52,884 bases of DNA, from NCBI GenBank assembly GCA_002068435.1, contig MVZQ01000001.1, positions 1 to 52,884 of the forward strand, read 5' to 3'. Both the position numbers and the translations under genes were made by a program. Numbering within the stretch: position 1 is the stretch's first letter; the number at the start of each line of letters is the position of its first letter. Below are positions 8,933-18,800 of this stretch, piece by piece. The stretch is from Euryarchaeota archaeon ADurb.BinA087. Lineage in GTDB: Archaea > Halobacteriota > Methanomicrobia > Methanomicrobiales > Methanospirillaceae. The notes beneath the pieces were generated by a model. The model did no database searches, was not told the DNA's origin, and worked only from the letters and a program-made list of their open reading frames with translations.

Positions 8933-9340
8933 AGGGCATAAGGAATACCTTCAATCGTGTGACGTTGCATGGAGCAGTGCCTTTTTTATAGAGCTGGTCA
9001 GTGAGAATTTGTTTATTATTATGCTCCCATCTCGCTGGCTCGTTCTCCCAAATTTTTTTAAATTATTTATCTGATCTTGCTGCAATTACAGTGAAGACGA
9101 ACTCTCTCTTTTGACGCGGTATGAGATATAATGTTTCAGACGAGAGTATTCTGTGGACCAGTATCCGAATCAAAACATTTTTCGTGAGTTGGCGAACTGC
9201 TTGGCATATATTTATTAGGGTATAAGCAGAGCGCATACTATTCATCGGGGGGTGAAGGTTAATCGTTCAGATTAATTTTCGTCCTGATTTCCTGGTGGTG
9301 TGTGCTGAAAATCACGTGAATTTCCGAGGTATGGTAGAGC
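8933..9340. other. A/T-rich intergenic region with promoter of the 9341 gene
   Basis: No convincing gene in these 408 bases. A T-run near 9053-9059 could end the lipoprotein transcript. A good TATA-like box, atatatttatta, lies at 9206-9217, and a G-rich ggggggtgaagg string at 9247-9258 resembles a ribosome site but is followed only by a seven-codon frame. Confidence 0.5.
9206..9217 (+). promoter_or_regulatory. Candidate TATA box for the 9341 gene
   Basis: The string atatatttatta in a purine/AT context would place transcription start near 9240, leaving a leader of about 100 bases. Confidence 0.45.
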
Positions 9341-12300
9341 ATGTCGTGTCGCAAGCTGACTCTTATTGGACTCTTGGTAGTTCTGTGTATTGTTGGTATC
9401 GCTTTTGCTGAAGATATCAATGATATCCCTGGCGCATCAACCAATGCGCCAGAAGTTGTATTGATTTCTGGAGAAAACGGAAACAGTCCCGTGGAAGTAA
9501 TTCCAGGAGACGGAGGGCCGGAAGGTGCTGGACCCCCCGATTCATTGGAACAACCTGTTGTTCTAATAGGTGGATCGGGTAGTAACCCTGAAGTGAAAGA
9601 TGCCCCTGTTTTATCGGAAGCGGCCCCCCCCGAAGAGGAAGTGGCGGTCCTTGTGAAATTCAAGGGATCGGCCGGTAAGGCAGACATTGATAAGGCTATC
9701 AATGAATGCGGTGGCAAGAAAGACCGGGAGATCCAGAAGATTGGCGTCCATGTTCTCAAGGTTCCGGCAAGTAAAGCAGCGTCGGTCGTTGAAAAGTACA
9801 AGGCCCAGGGGAATGTCGAGTACGCTTCCCTCCCGGTAAAATTCAAGGCCGCTGCAACTCCTGACGATACATATTATAGTGATCAATGGGCACTTCCTGC
9901 AATTGACTGGGATGTGGTATTCGGTAACATTCCAATATCAGGTTCAGCGACCATTGCGGTCTTGGATACTGGCGTTGATGCCACTCATCCGGACCTGGAT
10001 GGAAGGATTGATGCAACCTATGCAAAAAGTTACACCGGGAGCAGTGCCACAACAGATCCCAATGGGCACGGGACTGCTCTTGCCGGCATAGCTGCTGCTG
10101 AAGTCAATAATAATGAAGGTATAGCCGGCGTTGCCTATGGTTCCAATATCACGATTATGCCTGTCCAGGTGCTGGGATCCGATGGAACCGGGTCTGATGC
10201 GGATATTGTAGAAGGAGTGATATGGGCTGCTGATCATGGTGCCGATGTCATTTTAATGGGCTTCAGCAGTCCGGATTATTCTCCTACCCTCGCCAGCGCT
10301 GTCTCCTATGCCTGGAGCAAAGGGGTGGTCCTTATCGCTGCAACTGGTAACGAAGGTTCCGCTGCATCTACCTACCCGGCAGGAATGACCTATGTTCTCG
10401 GTGTAGCTTCGACTGATGTGTATGATACTCTTGCAGCAGATAGCAATACTGGGAGTGCCATGGTTGCTGCTCCAGGTGTCGCGATCTATACTACTGCCAT
10501 TGGGGGGGTATATCGAACAACCAGTGGAACTTCTGCCGCTGCTGCCAATGTAGCCGGACTTGCAGCCCTTCTGAATGCGAGTGGATACAATAATACCTAT
10601 ACCTTCGATCAAATCAGGGGTGCAGTCGATCCAATTGGAACGCTGCCTTTTGGTCGAATAAATGTTTCTAAAGCTATTGGATATGCCGTCACTCCACCAC
10701 CAACCCCTGTCCCAACTGAAACCCCCATGCCTACGGTAACACCAACGTATGTAATCGCAGAAAAATGGACTATAGAAGGCTGGACAAAGGAAAATCCGGG
10801 TGGTTGGACCACAGGACAAATCAAGGGATGGGCTGAAAGTGATTGTGTCGATTTCAGAGTTACTCTAAATCTCTCCAAGAATGATGCTAACATTACCTCA
10901 GGAACTACGGGAATAAAGTTTGAACATATGAGGAATGGATACATTGGATATGATAATCTTACCAGTTTCGTATTTGTCGATGAAACAGGAACACCTGGTA
11001 CGGTTATTCCCATCCCCGATGGAGCCATTACCTTTACAGGATTCACAGGTACCGATCCTGTGTTTGGAATTTACACGTGGGATTTCAGCAAATTACCGGT
11101 ATATAAGCAACATGATTATGCACTATACTTTTGTGCCGAACTGGGGGTTGAAGCCGGGGAAATCCCTGGTGGCTCATTGTCAATGGGATTAGTCAGTCCC
11201 ACGATGAATATCGGGATTAATCCCGGAGATCTTATTCAATATGATTCAATTACTATTGTCAAACATGCGTGTCCTGATGTCAGGGCGTTTGATTTTACCA
11301 GCGATATTCCTGGTAATACATCCTTCAGCCTCTCAGATTTAGAAGATAAGGTGATTCTGTTCCTAGGAGTTACTGCAACCTACCACATCACCGAAACACC
11401 TGTAGATGGCTGGACTACAAGTATTGCCATAACAGGTGATACCAGTGGCGGATCATCTTCGAGCGGCACTACGGCGACAATTGATCTGGATCCTGGTGAA
11501 GATATCACCGTTACCTATACCAACACAGCAATACCCAATATGACGGTTCTGAAAAAGATCATTTCTGAACAGGAATCGTATGCACCTGGTGACAAAATTA
11601 ATTACAGCTATGAAGTTCTCAACGAGGGTATCACAACACTCTCTGGTATCCAAGCCACTGATAATAAAACAGGAGCGATAGATCTTGACACAACAACACT
11701 TCTACCAGGAGAATCAGCTTACGGTTATGCCAATTATACCGTAAAACCTGGCGATCCGGCAGAGATCACGAATATTGTGACGGTTAATGCTACTGACAGT
11801 TGTGGTACATTCATCGAACGAACCGCTGATGCTACTGTTGGTATAGCTTCGAAAGTGACTATCACATGTCCTCCAGCGGTAACAATAGAATGCGATGATT
11901 CGCAAGATCCATATGAAAACAGCATTCTTGGAATACCTGAAGCTAACACCACCTGTAAAGATCCTAACAGTACGATTGTATTTTCCTATAGTGATGTGCG
12001 GACTGATGGAGACTGTCTACAAAACTATACCATTACAAGAACTTGGACTGCCTCAGACTACTGTGGAAAATCGGCTACGTGCGAACAGACCATCACGGTG
12101 CAAGATACTACCCCGCCCGTCCTTCCCGAGCTGCCGACCGGCGGCTACCTTGGCTGCAACACCCCGCCGAGCTGCACTGAAGGATTGAAGGCAACGGATA
12201 ATTGCGATAGTGATGTGCCTGTAACCTGCTCTGCGGGTACGATCCAGGAAAATAATTGTCTGCGGACTCAGGTCTTTACATATAGTGCAACAGATGACTG

Positions 12301-13855
12301 CGGTAACACGAACAGCAGTACGGTGACCTACACCTGGAAGGAAGACCTCGTTCCGCCGGTTCTGACCGTCCCGGACGACAGCGATCTTGGATGCAACCCG
12401 GAGGAGGAGGAAATACCGGAGACCATAACAGTCAGCGCCCTGGACAACTGTGACGGAGCACTCACCCCGTCAGTCACCTATGTCGATACCCAGGACGGCT
12501 GCATCTGGACCCGGAACTTCACCGTGACCTCGACTGACGAATGCCTGAACACGGCAACCGATTACGTTGAGATCACCTGGAAGGAAGACCTCGTTCCGCC
12601 GGTTCTGACCGTCCCGGACGACAGCGATCTTGGATGCAACCCGGAGGAGGAGGAAATACCGGAGACCATAACAGTCAGCGCCCTGGACAACTGTGACGGA
12701 GCACTCACCCCGTCAGTCACCTATGTCGATACCCAGGACGGCTGCATCTGGACCCGGAACTTCACCGTGACCTCGACTGACGAATGCCTGAACACGGCAA
12801 CCGATTACGTTGAGATCACCTGGAAGGAAGACACCACAGCGCCGGTTCTCACCTGTCCCCCAGATGCAACAGTACCCTGGGGAGACCCGACCGACCCGGC
12901 TCACACCGGAACTGCAACAGCAGACGACAACTGTGACGGTAGTGTCCCTGTGTCCTACACCGATGGAGCACCCACACCAAGCACTAGCGCTGACTGTTAC
13001 CAGTTCACCAGGACTTGGACAGCCACGGACGACTGCGGCAATGTAGCGACCTGCACTCAGATGATATATGTCAAATCGAGCACAATCTGCGGCATGAAAT
13101 GGTATGATGTAGATGTCGATGGAGTAAAGGATCCGCTGGAAGTCCCGGTGAAAGGGATTACGATTCAGCTCTATGACTCAGCTGGAAAGCTCATCGCATC
13201 TAAAGTCACCGGTACGGACGGAGGGTACTGCTTCAACCACCTGAAACTCGGTACCTACACCGTCAAGGAAGTCCTGCCAAGCGGTGCCACATGGATAGGA
13301 ATACCACCAACGAGCTTATCGGTCACGCTAGACACCTACTGTGTCGTCAGCGATGGCCATAACTTCGGAAATATCTGCCTGGGTGAAGGAAATGGCCGTA
13401 CGCTTGGATTCTGGTCCAATAAGAACGGACAGGCCCTGATTACACTCGAAATGCTTACCGGACTTAATGATTTACCATTGGAAAATGCAGCTGATATAGA
13501 TCGGGACTTTGTAAGCAAGACAGATTTCAGGAATTGGCTGCTTCGCGGAACAGCGTCCTCCAACATGGGGTACAAACTCTCGACTCAGCTGGCAGCGATG
13601 TATCTGAACGTGAATGCTCCGACCGGCAAGGGAAGGCCGAATGCAGTTGATCCTAACGCATATATCTATGCACCTGGCACCAAGAGTGCAAACACTTTCG
13701 GATTCGCAACGATCCAGCAGATCATGAATGAGGCTATAGATGCCTTGAATGAGTATCCGGTTAAGCCGACCCGTGCATACGAAGAAACATTAAGTAGAGC
13801 TTTGGACAGGGCGAACAATAATCTGAACTTTGTTCAGAGTAAACCCTGTACCTGA
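9341..13855 (+). CDS. Giant secreted S8 protease with SpaA-, DUF11-, HYR- and SdrD-B-like modules
   Basis: A 1504-residue multidomain protein. A signal peptide (1-24) is followed by a propeptide (about 100-165) and a subtilisin-type domain (about 180-445) with D209 (DTGVD), H243 (NGHGTA), N337 (TGNE) and S398. The serine motif reads GTSAAAANVAG, without the usual Pro-His after the serine. A Pro/Thr linker (451-468) leads to an unknown domain (about 470-640), a SpaA/prealbumin-like domain (about 645-730), a DUF11-like domain (about 732-830) and five cysteine-rich HYR-like repeats (about 838-1246). Two of these repeats are an exact 243-bp DNA duplication. An SdrD-B-like domain (about 1247-1345) precedes a C-terminal domain starting GRTLGFWSNKNG (1350-1504), which is shared with the N-terminus of the next gene. 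The start is set by the signal peptide; gaggta lies 11 bases upstream. There is no membrane anchor. It probably acts outside the cell as a processing or adhesive protease. Confidence 0.9.
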   Translation: MSCRKLTLIGLLVVLCIVGIAFAEDINDIPGASTNAPEVVLISGENGNSPVEVIPGDGGPEGAGPPDSLEQPVVLIGGSGSNPEVKDAPVLSEAAPPEEEVAVLVKFKGSAGKADIDKAINECGGKKDREIQKIGVHVLKVPASKAASVVEKYKAQGNVEYASLPVKFKAAATPDDTYYSDQWALPAIDWDVVFGNIPISGSATIAVLDTGVDATHPDLDGRIDATYAKSYTGSSATTDPNGHGTALAGIAAAEVNNNEGIAGVAYGSNITIMPVQVLGSDGTGSDADIVEGVIWAADHGADVILMGFSSPDYSPTLASAVSYAWSKGVVLIAATGNEGSAASTYPAGMTYVLGVASTDVYDTLAADSNTGSAMVAAPGVAIYTTAIGGVYRTTSGTSAAAANVAGLAALLNASGYNNTYTFDQIRGAVDPIGTLPFGRINVSKAIGYAVTPPPTPVPTETPMPTVTPTYVIAEKWTIEGWTKENPGGWTTGQIKGWAESDCVDFRVTLNLSKNDANITSGTTGIKFEHMRNGYIGYDNLTSFVFVDETGTPGTVIPIPDGAITFTGFTGTDPVFGIYTWDFSKLPVYKQHDYALYFCAELGVEAGEIPGGSLSMGLVSPTMNIGINPGDLIQYDSITIVKHACPDVRAFDFTSDIPGNTSFSLSDLEDKVILFLGVTATYHITETPVDGWTTSIAITGDTSGGSSSSGTTATIDLDPGEDITVTYTNTAIPNMTVLKKIISEQESYAPGDKINYSYEVLNEGITTLSGIQATDNKTGAIDLDTTTLLPGESAYGYANYTVKPGDPAEITNIVTVNATDSCGTFIERTADATVGIASKVTITCPPAVTIECDDSQDPYENSILGIPEANTTCKDPNSTIVFSYSDVRTDGDCLQNYTITRTWTASDYCGKSATCEQTITVQDTTPPVLPELPTGGYLGCNTPPSCTEGLKATDNCDSDVPVTCSAGTIQENNCLRTQVFTYSATDDCGNTNSSTVTYTWKEDLVPPVLTVPDDSDLGCNPEEEEIPETITVSALDNCDGALTPSVTYVDTQDGCIWTRNFTVTSTDECLNTATDYVEITWKEDLVPPVLTVPDDSDLGCNPEEEEIPETITVSALDNCDGALTPSVTYVDTQDGCIWTRNFTVTSTDECLNTATDYVEITWKEDTTAPVLTCPPDATVPWGDPTDPAHTGTATADDNCDGSVPVSYTDGAPTPSTSADCYQFTRTWTATDDCGNVATCTQMIYVKSSTICGMKWYDVDVDGVKDPLEVPVKGITIQLYDSAGKLIASKVTGTDGGYCFNHLKLGTYTVKEVLPSGATWIGIPPTSLSVTLDTYCVVSDGHNFGNICLGEGNGRTLGFWSNKNGQALITLEMLTGLNDLPLENAADIDRDFVSKTDFRNWLLRGTASSNMGYKLSTQLAAMYLNVNAPTGKGRPNAVDPNAYIYAPGTKSANTFGFATIQQIMNEAIDALNEYPVKPTRAYEETLSRALDRANNNLNFVQSKPCT
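12341..12826 (+). repeat. Exact 243-bp tandem duplication inside the 9341 gene
   Basis: 12341-12583 and 12584-12826 read as identical; each encodes an 81-residue HYR-like module with conserved cysteines. The reading frame is kept. Identity at silent sites points to a very recent duplication or active gene conversion. Confidence 0.9.
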
Positions 13856-13897
13856 TTTAGTTGGATCGTACAACCCTGCGGTCAGAAAAAATCCTCC

Positions 13898-13903
13898 TTT
13901 TTT
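13898..13903 (+). terminator. Oligo-T terminator
   Basis: Six T about 43 bases after the stop of the 9341 gene, and ahead of the TATA box of the next gene. Confidence 0.4.
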
Positions 13904-13917
13904 GCGGGGGAGAACAC

Positions 13918-13927
13918 TATATAAATC
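13918..13927 (+). promoter_or_regulatory. TATA box of the 13978 operon
   Basis: The string ctatataaat is close to the archaeal TATA consensus and predicts transcription start near 13950, leaving a leader of about 28 bases with a ggag ribosome site before ATG 13978. Confidence 0.65.
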
Positions 13928-13977
13928 ATTGAAGGGATGATTGTTAATTGCTCAATTCATTTTAATGGAGTAGAACA

Positions 13978-15873
13978 ATGGAGTCAAGACTAACAACAAA
14001 AATCACGATTCTGGGGCTCTTACTCGCCCTTCTCTTTCTTGTACTACCTGCTGTGGCAGCTAATGAGAACCTGTATACCGTAAAGGACTGGTCGGGATCG
14101 GAGGGGAAAGACCTCATCCAGGAGACTGACCTCGCACGGCTCTCCTATCTGAACCTGGTCGATGCCGGAGGACTTTCTTTTGATCCTGCCATGTCGCCAG
14201 CATGGCATTCAAGGTTGAAAGTCTGGCTGCTGCGAGCCGATGCATCATCCAACATGGCTTACCAGCTCTCAGGCCAGCTGGCAGCGATGGACCTGAATGT
14301 CAACATCCGGAACGTTGATGGAGCAACCTCAATTTATGCTCCCGGTACTCAGAGTGCAGATCAACTCGGGTATGCAACCATTCAAGCGGTCATGGCCGAG
14401 GCAGATACCGAGCTTGGGCTGCATCCCCTGACCATCGCTGGAAGTCCGGAGCGAGAGTACCAGGAAGCACTGAAACATGCCCTTGAACGGGCAAATGGCG
14501 GCAGTGCTGAGGCTGCAGATCTCATAGTTACGGGTGCAGCATCCACAATCGTAGCAGAAGAGGGAGAATTGAGCTACACCGCACCGGGGAGCATCAAAGC
14601 CTGTGGGGATGATGTGTTTGGCGAGGCCGACCCGCCAAATGATTCGGACTTCACCGCGATCGCTGCAGGGTCATTTCACAGCCTTGCCCTGCATTCAAGC
14701 GGTACGATCGAAGGCTTTGGCTGGGATGAGTATGGCCAGATTGCAGTTCCTGCAGGAACCTACAAGGCGATGGATGCTGGATTTGTCCACAGCATCGGGC
14801 TTCTCTCAACCGGTGCGCTGGCAGCCTGGGGTGACAACGAGAACAGCCAGATATCACCTCTGCCGTCAGGCACGTTTATTGCCGTAGGAGCAGGGGACGC
14901 ACACAGTGTTGCACTGCGATCGGACGGTACTATTGCCTGCTGGGGAGATAATGAGTATGGCCAGGTATCAGGTGCCCCGAGTGGAACATTTACTGCCATT
15001 GCTGCCGGGGGATCCCACAACCTCGCTTTAAGGTCCGATGGCTCGCTTGCCAGCTGGGGATATGATGCGTATAATCAGGTCTCTGCCACCCCATCTGGCA
15101 ATGACTTTGTCAGGATCGCTGCAGGTCCCTATCATAGCCTGGCCTTGCGATCGAACGGCACAATTGTCGCCTGGGGTGGAGACTTTACCGGACAGGTATC
15201 GGGGAAACCTTCAGGTACCAACTTTGTCGCCGTTTCGGCAGGACTGGAGCACAGCCTTGCACTCACCTCCACTGGGACGGTCGTAGGCTGGGGCTCTGAC
15301 TACGCAGGCCAGTATCCCATGCCGGCCGGAACCTACTCTGCCATCTCGGCCGGCGACTATTACAGTCTGGGAATAGTTGGGACTTCAATTACACCGGTAG
15401 CAGCGTTCAGCGCCAATAAAACAACCGGCATCGCTCCCATGACTGTCCAGTTTACCGATAATTCGCTTGGTGCCGGTACCCTGACCTACGCCTGGGACTT
15501 CAACAATGACGGGACACCTGACAGCACCGCGAAGAACCCGGTATACACCTTCCCGGCAGCAGGGACTTATACCATCAAAATGCGAGTAACCAGCTCGGGC
15601 GGTTCTTACGACGAGATCACCAAGGCGAATTACATCAAGGCCCAGGCAATCCTGACGATACCCGGCCAGGCTAATCCTCCGACCGATCCAGATTCTGACG
15701 GGCTGTATGAGGATATGAATGGTGGAGGGACCATTGGATTTGCCGATGTGGTCATATTCTTCAACAATGTCGAATGGATCAAGGCGAACGAACCGGTCTC
15801 GGCATTTGACTTCAGCGGGAATGGAGCAATAGGATTCGGCGATGTCGTATTGTTCTTCAATCAGGTGGGGTGA
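13978..15873 (+). CDS. Secreted RCC1-like propeller protein with PKD and dockerin-like modules
   Basis: A 631-residue secreted protein. A signal peptide (about 1-28) is followed by a domain (about 30-180) homologous to the C-terminus of the previous gene; shared strings include SSNM-Y-LS-QLAAM-LNVN and Y-APGT-SA. Residues about 205-465 are six to seven RCC1/ATS1-type propeller blades (AAGSFHSLAL, ALRSDGTI, WGDNEYGQ). Then come one PKD domain (about 471-555, WDFNNDG) and a C-terminal pair of dockerin-like calcium loops (563-631: DMNGGGTIGFAD and DFSGNGAIGFGD, with acidic or Asn residues at loop positions 1, 3, 5 and 12). It is the first gene of an operon with 15877, only three bases downstream. 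The propeller probably binds a protein or glycan partner; no enzyme motif is seen. Confidence 0.88.
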   Translation: MESRLTTKITILGLLLALLFLVLPAVAANENLYTVKDWSGSEGKDLIQETDLARLSYLNLVDAGGLSFDPAMSPAWHSRLKVWLLRADASSNMAYQLSGQLAAMDLNVNIRNVDGATSIYAPGTQSADQLGYATIQAVMAEADTELGLHPLTIAGSPEREYQEALKHALERANGGSAEAADLIVTGAASTIVAEEGELSYTAPGSIKACGDDVFGEADPPNDSDFTAIAAGSFHSLALHSSGTIEGFGWDEYGQIAVPAGTYKAMDAGFVHSIGLLSTGALAAWGDNENSQISPLPSGTFIAVGAGDAHSVALRSDGTIACWGDNEYGQVSGAPSGTFTAIAAGGSHNLALRSDGSLASWGYDAYNQVSATPSGNDFVRIAAGPYHSLALRSNGTIVAWGGDFTGQVSGKPSGTNFVAVSAGLEHSLALTSTGTVVGWGSDYAGQYPMPAGTYSAISAGDYYSLGIVGTSITPVAAFSANKTTGIAPMTVQFTDNSLGAGTLTYAWDFNNDGTPDSTAKNPVYTFPAAGTYTIKMRVTSSGGSYDEITKANYIKAQAILTIPGQANPPTDPDSDGLYEDMNGGGTIGFADVVIFFNNVEWIKANEPVSAFDFSGNGAIGFGDVVLFFNQVG

Positions 15874-15876
15874 GAT

Positions 15877-18800
15877 ATGGGTGACACCGGTCTAAAAAAA
15901 ACTCACTTTTTGATACTTTTGTTCGCATTCTTTTGCATTCTTGGTACCACCGCATCGGCAAGTAACCTGATCATCGGGAACGGACGGATTGATGCGATCG
16001 GTGGAACCGCTGCTTTTGATATTATCCTTGATTCAGCACCAAACGGTCTTGCCGGGTATAGTATCAATGTCGCAATTGGGAATCCTTCGGTCGCAACGAT
16101 TGCAGCTGCTACCTTTCCCGGATGGGTGACGAACAACGACATAATCCCTCCCCTGCCCGCATCCTCATGCAAATTGAAAGGATTGGATGGCGAAGAGCTG
16201 ATTCAGGATGGTGCAGGAAATATTGTACTTGCTACGGTTACCCTCCAGGGGCTGGAAGAAGGGGTGACCCCTGTCACTCTCAATGTGGTTCTGATGAGTG
16301 ATGACGATGATCTTGACATCAACCCGACCGTCGTTCCGGGCACCTTGATCGTTGAGCTGCCCCCTCTCGCCGATTTTTCGGCAAACACCACGTCCGGGTA
16401 TCCCCCGCTGACCGTCCAGTTCACCGACCTCTCGGCCGAAGAGCCAACGGAGTGGTCGTGGGATTTTACTTCCGATGGATCTATTGACAGCGATGAACAG
16501 AACCCCTCCTTCACGTACGAGTCGCCGGGAACCTACTCGGTCACCTTGACTGCTACCAATGATGGGGGAAGTGATACCGAAATAAAAGCCAATTATATCA
16601 CCGTTATAGTACCGCCGCCGGTAGCGAACTTCACTGCCAATACGACATCAGGTACAATGCCGCTGAAGGTGCAGTTCACGGACCTGTCGACCGGTTCGCC
16701 GACGAGCTGGTCCTGGGATTTCCAGAATGACGGGAGCACGGACAGCACTGTTCAGAATCCGGTATTCACCTATCCGGCAGCCGGGACGTATACGGTGAAT
16801 CTGACGGCAACCAATGCTGGTGGGAGTGATGAGGAGATCAAGAATAATTACATCACGGTAAACATACCGCCGCCGGTAGCGAACTTCACTGCCAATACGA
16901 CATCAGGTACAATGCCGCTGACGGTGCAGTTCACGGACCTGTCGACCGGTTCGCCGACGAGCTGGTCCTGGGATTTCCAGAATGACGGGAGCACGGACAG
17001 CACTGTTCAGAATCCGGTATTCACCTATCCGGCAGCCGGGACGTATACGGTGAATCTGACGGCAACCAATGCTGGTGGGAGTGATGAGGAGATCAAGAAT
17101 AATTACATCACGGTAAACATACCGCCGCCGGTAGCGAACTTCACCGCGAACACCACGTCCGGGTATGCCCCGCTGACGGTGCAGTTCACCGACCTGTCAA
17201 CCGGTTCCCCGACGAGTTGGACCTGGGACTTCCAGAATGATGGGAGCGCGGACAGCACGGTCCAGAACCCTATGTTCACCTATCCGGCAGCCGGGACGTA
17301 TACGGTGAATCTGACGGCAACCAATGCTGGCGGGAGTGATGAGGAGATCAAGAATAATTACATCACAGTAAACATACCACCGCCTGTCGCGAACTTCACG
17401 GCGAATACCACGTCCGGGTATGCCCCGCTGACGGTGCAGTTCACCGACCTGTCAACCGGTTCCCCGACGAGTTGGGCCTGGGACTTCCAGAATGATGGCA
17501 GCACGGACAGCACGGTCCAGAACCCTATGTTCACCTATCCGACCGCCGGCACCTACTCGGTGAAGCTGACCGCGAATAATGATGGAGGGGCTGATACTGA
17601 AACAAAATCCACCTACATCACGGTCACGGTCGCTCCGCCGGTGGCGAACTTCACCGCGAACACCACGTCCGGGTATGCCCCGCTGACGGTGCAGTTCACC
17701 GACCTGTCAACCGGTTCCCCGACGAGTTGGACCTGGGACTTCCAGAACGACGGGAGCACGGACAGCACGGTCCAGAACCCTTTGTTCACCTATCCTACCG
17801 CCGGCACCTACTCGGTGAAGCTGACCGCGACCAATGATGGAGGGGCTGATACTGAAACAAAATCCACCTACATCACGGTCACGGTCGCTCCGCCGGTAGC
17901 GAACTTCACCGCGAACACGACGTCGGGATATGCTCCGTTGACGGTGCAGTTCACGGACCTGTCGACCGGTTCGCCAACGAGTTGGGCCTGGGACTTCAAC
18001 AACGACGGGACAGTTGAAAAAACCGACCAAAATCCGGTGATTACCTTCCCGGCCGGAACGTATACGGTCAAGCTGACGGCGACCAATACCGGCGGGAGTG
18101 ATGCGGAGATCAAGAGCAATTACATCACGGTCACGATAGCTCCGCCGGTAGCAGATTTTACCGCCAATAAAACCTCAGGAACGGCCCCACTGACGGTGCA
18201 GTTCACCGACCTGTCAACCGGGTCCCCGACGAGTTGGGCCTGGGACTTCAACAACGACGGGACGGTAGACAAGACCGACCAGAATCCGAAGATCACCTTC
18301 CCTGCAGGCACGTATACCGTGAAGTTGACCGCAACCAATGTCGGCGGGAGTGATGCGGAAATCAAGACGAACTACATCACGGTTACTATTCCTCCCCCGG
18401 TCGCGAATTTTACCGCCAATAAAACGTCAGGCACCCTCCCCCTGACGGTGCAGTTCACGGACCTGTCGACCGGGACGCCGACGAGTTGGGCCTGGGATTT
18501 CCAGAATGATGGGAGTACTGACAGCACGGCCCAGAATCCAATGTTCACGTATCCGGCTGCCGGCACCTACACGGTAAATTTGACGGCAACAAACACTGGC
18601 GGGAGTGACGCGGAGGTCAAGACGAACTTTATCACGGTAAACATTCCTCCGCCGGTAGCGAACTTCACCGGGAACACGACGTCGGGATATGCTCCGTTGA
18701 CGGTGCAGTTCACGGACCTGTCGACCGGTTCCCCGACAAGTTGGGCGTGGGACTTCAACAATGACGGGACGGTAGACAAGACCGACCAGAACCCGGTGAT

